This document shows, one piece after another, positions 43,561-54,481 of a stretch of 64,000 nucleotides of DNA. The notes under the pieces are model-generated. The model had not been told where the DNA came from. It ran no database searches and saw nothing but the letters and a program-made list of their open reading frames with translations. The stretch comes from Mycoplasma simbae ATCC 49888 (lineage in GTDB: Bacteria; Bacillota_I; Bacilli_A; Mycoplasmatales; Metamycoplasmataceae). How positions within the stretch are numbered: position 1 is the first letter of the stretch; the number at the start of each line of letters is the position of its first letter. Position numbers and translations under genes: made by a program. The DNA lies in assembly GCF_000702705.1 (NCBI RefSeq), contig NZ_JNJG01000005.1, positions 62,001 through 126,000 on the forward strand. Reading direction: 5' to 3'.

Positions 43561-45015
43561 TTATTTTTCGTTGTTCAAGTTTTCCAGCACTATTGTTTTG
43601 ATCATTGGAATGGTTTCATCTTTATCTCAATCAATAAACACATAGTATTTTTTTGAATATTTCTTTAGATTTGATAATAATTCTGGTGACAGCGTGTTAT
43701 TTTCTGAGTTAAAGTATTCAGCGTTTACTGCTCTAAAGAAATCTTCGTTTTTTGCTTCAATTTTGCGACGATTTCTTTCGAACTCCACGGCATGCTTTTT
43801 ACTTGCTTCAATTCTATTTTGCTCTATTCAATTGTAGTTTTTTAATATAACGAATGCTAAATCTACTTTAGGTTGCATTGATAGCTTAATTTTATAAACA
43901 TATTTTCAAAAGTAGTTTCATTTCTTTGATTGATGCTTATCAAATGCATTAATTCTCATCAACGCATTTGGAAAAATGAAATCATCTATTAAATGCCTAT
44001 CAATTAAAGTTCTTTCATTTAGTTGCATTTGTTTTATTTGTTCATATCTATCTTTAAAAAAGTTTTTTTGAGCTTGGTAGCCGTACTTTTTCAAGTCTGA
44101 CATATAATCAAAAAACATTTGTTCACTGGTTTTACGCTCGCTTATGATTTCGACATTATTTTCTTTTCAAAAATCTTCCATTGCTTTAATAATTGTTGAT
44201 TTACCGCTTGCGCCCATACCAATAAAAGCAATTTTAAATTGTTTATCATTTGATGTAAAAGCGAATAAATATATTGATAATAGAAAGTAAATAATGTTAA
44301 TTACTAAAACGGTAATGTTTAAAAATCCTACTCCAGAGAAAAATACAAAGCAAAATATATTTTTGAAGCATCAAACTACTCAACTCTCTCTAAAACCTAG
44401 AGCCATCATAATTAAAGCAACCACCGATATTGCGTTTATAGTTGCGAGAATTATACTCGCTGGTATTTTGTAGTTGAAGTTAGAACCAAATTCGATGTAA
44501 TTATTAGAAAATAGCAAAATAATTAATTTATTTGTATAAGGGTTGACAAAGAAGAAAATAATTGCAATAATAACAGTTAAAAATGAGTAAAAAATCGTTG
44601 AAAATATTGAATTTCTATAATAAATAAAACGTTTTTTGGATTCAAGTTTTTTACTTTCTTGTATTGATTTCATTCATAAAATAAAAAGAATAACAATATA
44701 GCTGATTTGAATTGTAAAATCAATAACGAGTCCATAAACGATGCAAAAGAGTGAATAAAAAAGTGCATTTGTTATTGCCATAATAAAAGCTAATTTATTC
44801 TTTTTGGCAAATAAAATTATAGAAATTACGCCTAAAATACCAGAGATCGCCACGGTTACTGCGACTATTTTTTGAATTAATGTGTCATTAGTTTGTCAAA
44901 CTCAAACATTTTGATCAATACTAAATATAGATAGAAAAAACAGTAATATAGATACTGCTATTACTGCGATTAATTCTAAATTTGTCTTAATAGTTGTTTG
45001 TTTATTTTTGTTCAT
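43561..45015 (-). CDS. PnuC-family nucleoside/NR transporter fused to a deoxynucleoside-kinase-like domain
   Basis: This 484-residue protein reads through several UGA-Trp codons. Residues 1-250 hold seven to eight membrane segments with the PnuC plan of two similar halves: 'SGILGVISIILFAKKNKLA' in the first and 'VALIMMALGFRESWVVWCF' in the second. Residues 260-484 form a soluble kinase: P-loop 'GMGASGKST' at 266-274, then 'RTLIDRHLIDDF' (about 335), the DRH/DRS element of the deoxynucleoside kinase family, then a basic lid-like helix ('WIEQNRIEASKKHAVEFER'). PnuC-type carriers work by facilitated diffusion and need a kinase to trap the substrate; here both are one chain. It starts 9 bases after the HNH gene. 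Confidence 0.83.
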
Positions 45016-45024
45016 ATATTTAAT

Positions 45025-45399
45025 CTAATTATTAAACTTAGTTGGATCATACACAAGAACATCTTCATCTCCTGTATTAATTCTTCAAATTTGGTACATT
45101 GATGAACCTTTTTTCTTTTTAATTTGGAAATATCTATATTTTCCATCGTTATATTTTTCTTTTCATGCTGTTTTATCAGCCTTGTTATCATTAGTTAAAA
45201 CGTGGCAAATAAGGAGATTCTCTTTTCTATCAGTTCCACCTTTTGATTCTGGGAATAAGTGGTCAATATCTCATGCGTATGGACTATTGGTACCATACTC
45301 ATTAAAACGAATTAATCTACCAACGTAATCTCTTATTTCATTTCTATCACCGTATCTTTCTCTTCAAAGAGTTTTAGCTTTTTCTTGATTAATAAACAT
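45025..45399 (-). CDS. Small HNH endonuclease-like protein
   Basis: This 124-residue protein is cut by four in-frame TGA codons and only appears when UGA is Trp. It contains a full HNH signature: 'WDIDHLFPESKGGTDRKENL' at 43-62 (Asp46, His47, Asn61) followed by 'HVLTNDNKADKTAW' supplying the last Asn. There is no signal peptide, so it should be cytoplasmic. AAAGGA lies upstream of the ATG. Its best -10 box lies at the edge of a 16-base homopolymer (45502-45517), and the PnuC-kinase gene follows 9 bases on. Its target is unknown: defence, mobile-element remnant and repair are all possible. Confidence 0.8.
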
Positions 45400-45496
45400 G
45401 GTTATTTTCCTTTCAAATATAAAGTGTTGTGAGAATTTATGATTTTTTATATCAATGTTTACATTATTTATTTTCTTGAAGGTATCCCTTAGACTC

Positions 45497-45517
45497 ATTA
45501 TAAAAAAAAAAAAAAAA
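45497..45517 (-). promoter_or_regulatory. Homopolymer A16/T16 abutting a TATAAT box, candidate variable promoter
   Basis: On the minus strand sixteen T residues run directly into TATAAT (45502-45497). This places a slippage-prone tract in the -35/-10 spacer of the HNH and PnuC-kinase unit. Transcription would start near 45490, leaving a leader of about 90 bases. Confidence 0.6.
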
Positions 45518-45574
45518 TGAAAGAAAATAGCCAAAATATATAATAAAGTGGAATTGTTTTTATAATAAAAGGCA

Positions 45575-45600
45575 TAAAAAAATCTGGCAGTGCCAGATTT
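45575..45600 (-). terminator. Terminator of pepA
   Basis: AAATCTGGC-ACT-GCCAGATTT followed by TTTT on the minus strand, 4 bases past the stop. Confidence 0.88.
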
Positions 45601-45603
45601 AAA

Positions 45604-46974
<1,371 letters not shown>

Positions 46975-47106
46975 ATTTCTCCTTCTATTTGTAATATCAA
47001 TATTTTAGCACTATACAAAATTAACAGCCATAAAATTGCATTTTCAAGACTTATTTACGCAACCATAAATTGCATAAATATCCTAACCGCATATATATTA
47101 TTGTTT

Positions 47107-47112
47107 TATAAT
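47107..47112 (+). promoter_or_regulatory. -10 box of the ECF S-component gene (leaderless layout)
   Basis: TATAAT, 6 bases before ATG 47119. Confidence 0.6.
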
Positions 47113-47118
47113 AAGGGC

Positions 47119-48111
47119 ATGAGAAATCATGGTACTGATGACGATTTCAAAACCTTTTCGAAATGGTCAATAAGAAAAATAACTTTTATTGGTATTTTGA
47201 TTGCAATTTCAGTTGCATTTTTTTTGATTGTGTTCCAGTTAATGCCATTTATTTCTTTACCTGCCTATAAAATAAGTATTATTGGCTTGCCAATCAAAAT
47301 CACCGGTTTTATTTTTGGGCCTATTGTTGGTGGTTTTGTTGGTGCTGTATCTGACTTAATTTCATTTATGTTTGTGCCTACTTATTTTAATGTTTTATTC
47401 TTAGTCGCCGCAATTCTAGATGGAGTAATACCTGGCATTGTTAGTTGAATTTTCCTAAGATTAATTAAATTCTTATTTGGTGGTAAATTCCGTGATTCAA
47501 TTTATGAAGAATCGATAAATCATCTTTTTAATAAACTTGATATATTAAAACAATCACCACAACGCAATGAAAACAAAATCAAAAAGATTGAAAGAAAAAT
47601 TATTAAGCTTTATTATGATCGCAATAAAAAACAAGAAAAACAAAGCAAAAAGACTGAATTAATGAACATAAATTTGATTGTTTGTGTATCAATACTAACT
47701 CTAGTAATGCTATTAGTAACTTATCTAATTGGATTTAAAATTAGCGAAAAAACAATTGCTTCAGGCATTATTCCTAACCGTTGAATTCTACTTCCATTAA
47801 TGCTTTCAGGTTATCTGGCAATGCTTGTGTTTATAGTATTTGCTAGATTCAAGCTTAAATCTTCTCTATATTTAATAATTGTGCCAATTGTTGTGTTTTC
47901 AGCTCTAATTGAATTATTTAATGTGCCAATTCTTTCTTTTGCTGAAAAACAAAGTATTGAAGCTTCAAGCGCTTCATCTAACCTATTTGTTTATATGTTC
48001 CAACATATAATTCTTAGCCCTGTAAAAATTTGGTGAAATATGTTTATTATTTTCTTTACATATAAAATTGTTTCGCCATTAATCTATAAAAATCACAGTA
48101 TTACATACTAA
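47119..48111 (+). CDS. ECF transporter S component (vitamin-binding membrane subunit)
   Basis: This 330-residue protein has six membrane segments in two groups. 'LPIKITGFIFGPIVGGFVGAVSDLISFMF' spans residues about 63-91 (longer than usual to quote in full; key pattern Pro-Gly-Gly-Asp) and is the substrate-binding helix pair of ECF S components, closest in feel to the folate (FolT) group. A charged cytoplasmic loop of about 65 residues, rich in Lys/Glu, lies between helices 3 and 4, which is unusual for S components. It would use a shared EcfA/A'/T module encoded elsewhere. The vitamin cannot be stated. The gene starts 6 bases after TATAAT and ends 16 bases before the next lipoprotein. Confidence 0.72.
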
Positions 48112-48127
48112 TTGTTGAAAGGTGTTT

Positions 48128-50200
48128 ATGCCTAGAAAAAAATTCTCTAAATTCAATTTATTGGTGCCTGCGGCACTGGTTTTTCCTTCACTTGTAAGTG
48201 TTGCTTGCTTCAATTTTGACCGCAAAGATAATATTGAAAAACCAAAGCCAGACCCCAAACCAAATCCCCAACCAAAGCCAGATCCTAAACCTGTTGATCC
48301 AGTAGTAAAACCTACCCCTGAGCCTCAACCCGAGCCTGCTCCAAACCCACAACCAACACCAAACCCAGAACCTTCACCCGCTCCTGAGCCTCAACCTGAG
48401 CCAACACCAAGTCCTAACCCTGAACCTGTAACTCCCAACCCGGGCACAGGTACGCAAAATCCACCAACAAATGAACCAACCCCACCAAATGATAATGTTG
48501 ATGTTGAGCAACCATGAGTTGATCAAACTCAAAGTAATACGCTAAAAATATTAGGTGAAAAACCTTTTAATTCGTTGTCTTCTTCAGTATTTATTGAAAA
48601 TCAACGAATTAATTTATACGAACACAACAAAACTAAAGAACCATACATCAACTTTACTGAAGTGACTGGTAAATTTCACGTTTTATTCGACAGATATGGT
48701 GTAAAAAACAAAGTTAAAAATGATACTGAATTAACCTATGATTTAGGTCGTCAAAACAAACTAATATTCAACGAGGAAAAAGACACTATTGAATTTACAT
48801 CAACTAATAACTTTCAATTTTCAAACGACATCGCTGCAATTCCTCAGTACCCACGTATAAAATTTGATCGTTATGATACCGTTACATTCAAGAAAAATAA
48901 AACCGATTTAAATGTACTTAATCTAAAAAAATACAATATTGACATAATTGTTGATAAAGAAAACATTTTTATGCCTTTATCAGCATTCAACCTTGTGTTT
49001 GTAGCAAATAATTACTACAATTTAATGTACAATGGTGAATCATTCTTGGGTGTAGATTACAACAATTCACGTATTGAACCATACAATCTTGAGACATATT
49101 ATGATGTAACTAGAAATCAAACTGAAACTGAGCAACAAAGATTAAATAACTACAATATTTTAGCCTTAATGTTTGACAAATTTTACGGCTTAAGTAAACC
49201 CTTATATAAACGCAATGGTGTTAAAGATTTCTATGAATTTTCAGAGAAAATAGGATTGAAACCTCATTTGTTGAGCACTAATCATTCAACGTATACAGAA
49301 GCTTACCGTCAATTATGATACAAACACTTAAATGATTTACACTCTTCAATAGTAACTCATTCTTTATATCGTAAAGCTGATTCAATTGTCAATAATACTG
49401 GCCAAAGATACTCAGAAAAACGCAAAAAATTTGACAAAATTTCTAACGATTTACGTTATTTACGTTCAACTACTACTTCACCAAACGGACACAATTATTT
49501 AAACAAAATTACACACGTATATGGCGATACTGCCAGAATTGTGTTTGATAGCTTTAATAGTGGCTCAACTCAGGGACTTGACCGTTCAGAATGATGAAAA
49601 GTAGATACATATTGATTATTTAGAGATGCTATTGCACGTATCAAGAAAGATGATCCGCAAAATAGAGTTAAAAAAGTAATTATTGACATGGCGTTAAACG
49701 GCGGTGGATCTTCAGTGGCCATGCAACAAGCTGCAGGTTATTTAACCAACAAACCTATAAATATCTTTGTACGCAATAACCTTTCTGAAGAATACACAGA
49801 TATGAGCTTCAAAATTGATACAAACGGTGATAAAGTTTTTGATCGTCGTGATGCGCACCCAGAATATGAATGATACGTTTTAGCTGGAATTAATACATTT
49901 AGTGCCGCTAACTTGTTTACACACTGAGCAAAAACGTCAGGAGTTGCAAAAGTTATTGGTAATCGCAGTGGTGGTGGAATGTACTCGATTTTACCAGCAG
50001 TACTACCGGATGGAACCAATGTTAATATTTCAAGCATCAATGCTTGAACCGCAGGGACTAACACTAAACCTGCTTCATTTGATGATTTACCATACACTGA
50101 AGATGGTGTTGATGTAGATTACACACTGGATTATGAAGATTATTATAGAGACAACATTCTAGATTTAATCAAACCTGCCAAACCTCAAAATAGCAATTAG
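48128..50200 (+). CDS. S41-protease-like lipoprotein with Pro-rich stalk and EF-hand-like loop (paralog 2)
   Basis: This 690-residue protein has a lipoprotein signal ending 'LVSVAC', then a stalk of alternating Pro at residues about 37-125 (units such as PKPDPKPNPQP and PEPQPEPAP), then the same body as paralogs 1 and 3. His405 lies in 'LNDLHSSI', the EF-hand-like loop 'DTNGDKVFDRRD' spans 564-575 and Ser592 lies in 'NTFSAANLF', followed by 'IGNRSGGGMYSI'. The loop is a textbook calcium loop. The Pro stalk would hold the domain away from the membrane. ATG 48128 with AAAGGTG upstream is preferred to GTG 48122. Confidence 0.86.
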
Positions 50201-50216
50201 GCTATTTTTTTATTTG
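50187..50216 (+). terminator. Terminator overlapping the stop of S41 paralog 2
   Basis: AAAATAGC/GCTATTTT with the TAG stop in the loop, followed by a T run. Confidence 0.72.
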
Positions 50217-50217
50217 T

Positions 50218-50223
50218 TATACT
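50218..50223 (+). promoter_or_regulatory. -10 box of S41 paralog 3 (leaderless layout)
   Basis: TATACT, 6 bases before ATG 50230, immediately after the previous terminator. Confidence 0.55.
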
Positions 50224-50229
50224 TTAGAC

Positions 50230-52071
50230 ATGACTAAAAGAATAATTTTTACCGGTGCAATTTCAGTTTTAGTAAGTGTTGGCTCGGTAGCTGCTGTTAT
50301 AGTAGCTAGAAAATTAGCAGATGGAAGCTGAAGTTTTGATTTTTCTAGCTCTGAGCTACCACATGATGATAAAAAACCAGCTATGCTTCAAAAACTTGGT
50401 GCAATGGATTTTGAAAGCCTAAGTAAAGAATATACAGTTGCAAAAAGTAAAATTGATGTTTTTATGCACAATAATTCCAAAGATTATTACGTAAATATCA
50501 ATCAAGCAATCAATGTATTAAACGGATTTTTTGATACTGGAAGCATTAAATTAAAAAGCAATAAAGATGGTGTAATAACCTATACAGTAGGCAACCACTT
50601 TATTTCATTTGACACCAATAATGAAGCTGTTAGTTTTGATGATGCTGACGCATTTGAGTTTACAAAAACTACGCAAAATACTGATTATGGTCAGTATTTG
50701 CAGTACAAAACTTATAATTCTAATTCACTGTTGAGCGATAATAATTCAGCACAAATCAATTTAAATAAATACAATATTGACGTACTTTCTGAAGGTGATA
50801 ATTTATTTTTGCCTATAAGTGTATTCAACTTAATGTTTTGTTCGCCAAATTACTACAACTTGCAATTTAATGGCTCTAAATTTTTGGGTGTAGATTATAA
50901 ATACTCACGTGCAAGATTTGATTCTAATATGCCGCAGGAGTATATTGATTTTTATAGAAAAGGCATTGCAGATACAAAACAATCTAGATTGAATAATTAC
51001 AATTTCATGGCTCTTTTATTTGATAATTATTATGGTCTGGCAAACTCATTTTTTAGCTCAAATAACGCAACTGACTTTTACGAATATACACAAAATATAG
51101 GCATAAAAAACAAATTATTGAGCACCGACTATAATGTGTATAAAGAAGCGTATCAAGATTTTATTTACGGTAAACTTAATGAATTGCATTCAAGAATTAT
51201 TTCTAAATCATTTGCGGAAAAATCTGGTACTGTAGTGTCTTATGATGGACGCGATAAATCGCAAAAACGTACACAATTTTCGCAAAGAAGAGATCAGTTA
51301 GAAATGCTAAGAGAGCAAAATAACATTAACTCGCGAGTAGTGCATATTTATGATGATACTGCACGTATTGTTTTTAACTCATTTGAGGTGGGCGACAAAG
51401 ACGAGCTTAAACAAGACGACAAATGGCGTTATGATACCTACTGATTATTTGATGCTGCATTAGCAAAAATCAAAAACAGCGAGAATGCAAGTAAAATTAA
51501 AAATATAGTTCTTGATATTTCGCTTAATGGTGGTGGCTCTTCAGCAGCGTTACAAAAATCGTTAGGATTTTTAACCAACAAGCCAGTGCATTTATACATT
51601 CAAGACAGGCTTTCGCAAAAATATGATGATTTATCATTTGTAACTGATACTAACAGAGACGGTAAATACAACAGTTATGATGGCTACACACAATACAATT
51701 GGTTTGTGTTAGCTGGTTTAAATACATTCAGTGCAGCTAATTTATTTACCCATGTTGCTAAAGCTGATAAATTAGCAACTGTAATCGGTAATAAATCGGG
51801 CGGCGGAATGTTTGCTATTTTGCCAACTGTGTTGCCTGATGGCACCAACATTGATATTTCAAGTTCCACCGCCTATAGTGGCAAATCTAATAGCAAGCCA
51901 ACAGATGTGAATGAATTGCCTTACACCGAAGATGGGGTTGAACCAGATATCTACTTGAATTATGAAGATTATTATTCAACAAGGCTTTTAGATAAAATTA
52001 GAGAGTGAAATCAAAAAAATCATAAAGATCAATACCCTAAAAAAACTGAATTAATAAGTTTTGGTCTGTAG
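50230..52071 (+). CDS. S41-protease-like membrane-anchored protein with EF-hand-like loop (paralog 3)
   Basis: This 613-residue protein has an N-terminal hydrophobic anchor (residues 4-26) but no lipobox Cys, unlike paralogs 1 and 2, so it is probably held by the uncleaved helix. His320 lies in 'LNELHSRI', the loop 'DTNRDGKYNSYD' spans 473-484 and Ser501 lies in 'NTFSAANLF', followed by 'IGNKSGGGMFAI'. Thus the catalytic set and the calcium-type loop are kept in all three copies although the rest has diverged. It is adjacent to paralog 2 but has its own promoter. Confidence 0.84.
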
Positions 52072-52082
52072 ATTTTTGATGC

Positions 52083-52088
52083 TATAAT
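52083..52088 (+). promoter_or_regulatory. -10 box of a candidate small RNA
   Basis: TATAAT 12 bases after the S41 paralog 3 stop, with no coding frame downstream before a terminator at 52232. Confidence 0.55.
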
Positions 52089-52094
52089 ATAACC

Positions 52095-52254
52095 GATGCG
52101 TTCCCAATGTGAACGATTACGATTTCCATAGGAATCGTTGCTTAAGAGTATATTACTCCTTTCTAATCAATAATTAAATAAGCCTTATGCGTGATGCTTA
52201 TTTCTTTTACTTATCTTATATGTTAATCACTAAGACGCTTTTTGCGTCTTTTTT
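52095..52254 (+). ncRNA. Candidate structured small RNA of about 160 nt
   Basis: The 200-base gap holds a complete transcription unit without a credible ORF. After the -10 box come hairpins CGTTC/GAACG, ACGATTTCC/GGAATCGT (one bulge), GAGTA/TACTC and AATAAGC/GCTTATT, then AAGACGC-TTTTT-GCGTCTT with a T run. The next gene has its own -10 box (52257) after the terminator, so this is not obviously its leader. It does not resemble tmRNA, RNase P RNA, SRP RNA or a T-box by the motifs I can check. Confidence 0.55.
52232..52254 (+). terminator. Terminator of the candidate small RNA
   Basis: AAGACGC-TTTTT-GCGTCTT followed by TTTT. Confidence 0.85.
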
Positions 52255-52256
52255 AT

Positions 52257-52262
52257 TATAAT
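52257..52262 (+). promoter_or_regulatory. -10 box of the RlmD-like gene
   Basis: TATAAT 9 bases before ATG 52272; no Shine-Dalgarno. Confidence 0.55.
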
Positions 52263-52271
52263 TAGCAAGTT

Positions 52272-53591
52272 ATGAAATATGCACAAGGCCAAATAATTAA
52301 CAATGTTAAAGCAGAACAATTATCATTTGAGGGTTTAGGAGTAGTTAAAGCTGATAATTACTCAATTTTTGTTGAAAATTTATTGCCAGGCGAATCTGCT
52401 GACATAAAAATTAAAAAAGCAAATAGTAAATTTGCTTTTGCCACTGTTGAAAATAGACACACTACGTCAAATAAACGTATCAGCATTGCTAACGAAAAAT
52501 TAATGTTAACGGGCTCAACTTCTATAGCCATGCTTTCATATGAGGATCAGCTTGAGTTTAAACAAAACTTTGTAGAATATTTATTTGGCCGTAATATCCA
52601 TTTCGAAAAGGTGAATAAGATATTGCCTAGCCCGCAAAAATGACATTACAGAAACAAACTCACAGTATTTTGTAAAGTAGTTGATAACAAGGTTAAGCTC
52701 GGATTATTTGCAAAAAATACACACGATTTAATTCATCAAGATAGCTACGATTTAGCGCACCCTCAGATCAATAATGCAATTTTGGCGTTTGAAAACATAG
52801 TTAACAAAAACAATCACTTTATTGATAATTTTAAATTTGTTCACAGTGTAACTTTCAGATATTCTCTTTTTGAAAATAAATTATTAATTATTATAAATTC
52901 GGCCAAAAATATTGCTTTATTCAGTAATTTTATTGAATTAATTCAACAAAATATTCATATTACAAAAAACATTATTATCAATATAGAAGCCAAAAAACCA
53001 TTTTCAAGAAAACTATTGAATTCCCCTGCTTCTCTAACTGACTATATCGGAGATACATTAATTTCGTACAATTGAAATAGCTTCTTTCAAGTTAACTCAT
53101 TGCAAACCAACAATCTTTACAATCTTTTGATCGATAATTTGGCACTAAATAAAGAAAATGTTGTTATTGATGCATATTCAGGTGCAGGTTCAATATCGTT
53201 GAAAATTGCGCCTAAGGTGAAAAAAGTTATCGGTTTAGAACTAGTTAACGAAGCTGTGGAAAATGCAAAAAATAATGCAACAAAAAATGGAATAAAAAAT
53301 GCATCTTTTTACGCTGGCGATGTAAACAAAACTATTTTGAATGTATCAGAAACCATAGATGTTGTTATAGTTGATCCTCCTCGATCAGGCATGAGTGAAG
53401 ACTTTATTCAATCGGTAGTTAAGTTGAGTCCTCAAAAAATAGGGTACATTTCATGCAACGTGCACACAATGTGTAGAGATATAGATTATTTGCAAAATAA
53501 TGGATACAAATTAAGATTTCTACAGCCTTGTGATATGTTTGCACAAACACACCATATTGAAGCAGTTGGTGTGCTTGAGAAAAATGTTTAG
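52272..53591 (+). CDS. RlmD/RlmCD-like RNA m5U methyltransferase without the Fe-S cysteines
   Basis: This 439-residue protein has an N-terminal TRAM-like part ('EGLGVVKADNYSIFVENLLPG', residues about 18-38), the helix 'LSYEDQLEFKQNFVEYL', and a C-terminal AdoMet fold: 'VIDAYSGAGSISLKIA', 'VIVDPPRSGM', catalytic Cys in 'YISCNVHTMCRD', end 'HHIEAVGVL'. It methylates C5 of a uridine, usually in 23S rRNA. Where classical RlmD has the cysteines of a 4Fe-4S cluster before 'LSYE', this protein has 'TGSTSIAM', so the cluster is absent. Exact target unknown. Confidence 0.88.
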
Positions 53592-53620
53592 AAAAATCAA
53601 CGCTCTAACGTTGATTTTTT
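53592..53620. terminator. Terminator between the RlmD-like gene and HAD phosphatase gene 3
   Basis: AAAATCAACG-CTCTAA-CGTTGATTTT plus a T run, between converging genes; its end touches the stop of the minus-strand gene. Confidence 0.82.
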
Positions 53621-54443
53621 ACTTACTGTCTTTATTATCTAAAAAATAATCTAGTGTTTTACCAAGACCGCCCTTTTTATAACTAAAAGGACTGATGTGA
53701 GTTGCCAGCTTTTTGAATTCTCTGGTTGAGTTTTTCATTGCAATTACATGCTTTACCTTATTAACAGTTGAAGCATCATTCATCGTGTCACCAATGTGCA
53801 AACATTGGCTTGGATCTATGTTATCTAAAGAAGCGTATGTAAGTTCCGCTTGACCTTTTGATGAATCCTTATGTGTTACCTCTATAAATTCGCTGTAGTG
53901 TCTTGCTCCCACTATATTTAATTGATTGCCTGCTATGGCCTCTAATTCTTGTCTAAAACCGTTAAGTTTATGTTTGTTTGAGGTAAAAAATATAAATTTA
54001 TATACTGGATAATCAATATTTAAAGCGGAAATTTTATTCAATTTAGCTCTTTTAAATCACAAAAATATTCTTAAAAAAAAGTTATTTGTGTATGTTTTAT
54101 TTCTAAAATCAGAATTAATAATTGTACTTATTTTGTGTTTTTTTGCTAATTCTTGAATACTTTTTGCAGTGTCAAAACTAATAGGCGAAGAAAACACTTC
54201 TAGTCCGTTGTGTAAAATTTTTGAACCATTTCATGCAATCACATTTCCTGTTGACTTAAGCTGCTGCAAAACTTTTTGTGTTTTCGCGTTGATGCCCCTA
54301 CCAGTAGACACAACAAATTTAATACCTTTTTGCTTTCATTTTTCAATAATTTCTAAGTTTTTTCTACTCAAAAGTTTTCTTTTGTAATCTAAACTTGTTC
54401 CATCTAGATCAATGAATACAATTTTTACATTCTGCAATTTCAT
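53619..54443 (-). CDS. Cof-type HAD-superfamily phosphatase (paralog 3)
   Basis: This 274-residue protein has motif I 'FIDLDGTSLDYK' (residues about 10-21), motif II 'VVSTGRGI' and motif IV 'IGDTMNDASTVN'. It is the most diverged of the three Cof-like proteins in the window. The cytoplasmic phosphatase substrate is unknown. The ATG lies 6 bases after TATAAT (leaderless layout). Confidence 0.88.
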
Positions 54444-54449
54444 ACATTA

Positions 54450-54455
54450 ATTATA
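54450..54455 (-). promoter_or_regulatory. -10 box of HAD phosphatase gene 3 (leaderless layout)
   Basis: TATAAT on the minus strand, 6 bases before ATG 54443. It is formed by the tail of the upstream terminator. Confidence 0.6.
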
Positions 54456-54457
54456 AA

Positions 54458-54481
54458 AACTTTCACGAATACATGAAAGTT
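54458..54481 (-). terminator. Terminator of the 54482-56532 cluster
   Basis: AACTTTCA-TGTATTCG-TGAAAGTT followed by TTTATAAT on the minus strand, directly after the stop at 54482. Confidence 0.72.

Noticed and set aside
45502-45530. Poly(A) followed by ATGAAAGAAAATAG on the plus strand as a small gene
   Set aside because: It closes after eight codons at TAA and has no ribosome binding site.
48238-48510. CRISPR-like or VNTR array
   Set aside because: The repeats are in-frame Pro-x codons of varying spacing inside a lipoprotein gene, with no constant repeat and unique spacers.
52095-52254. tmRNA, tracrRNA or T-box at the small-RNA locus
   Set aside because: No tRNA-like ends or tag frame, no neighbouring Cas genes or repeats, and no T-box sequence (TGG-type bulge) before the terminator.
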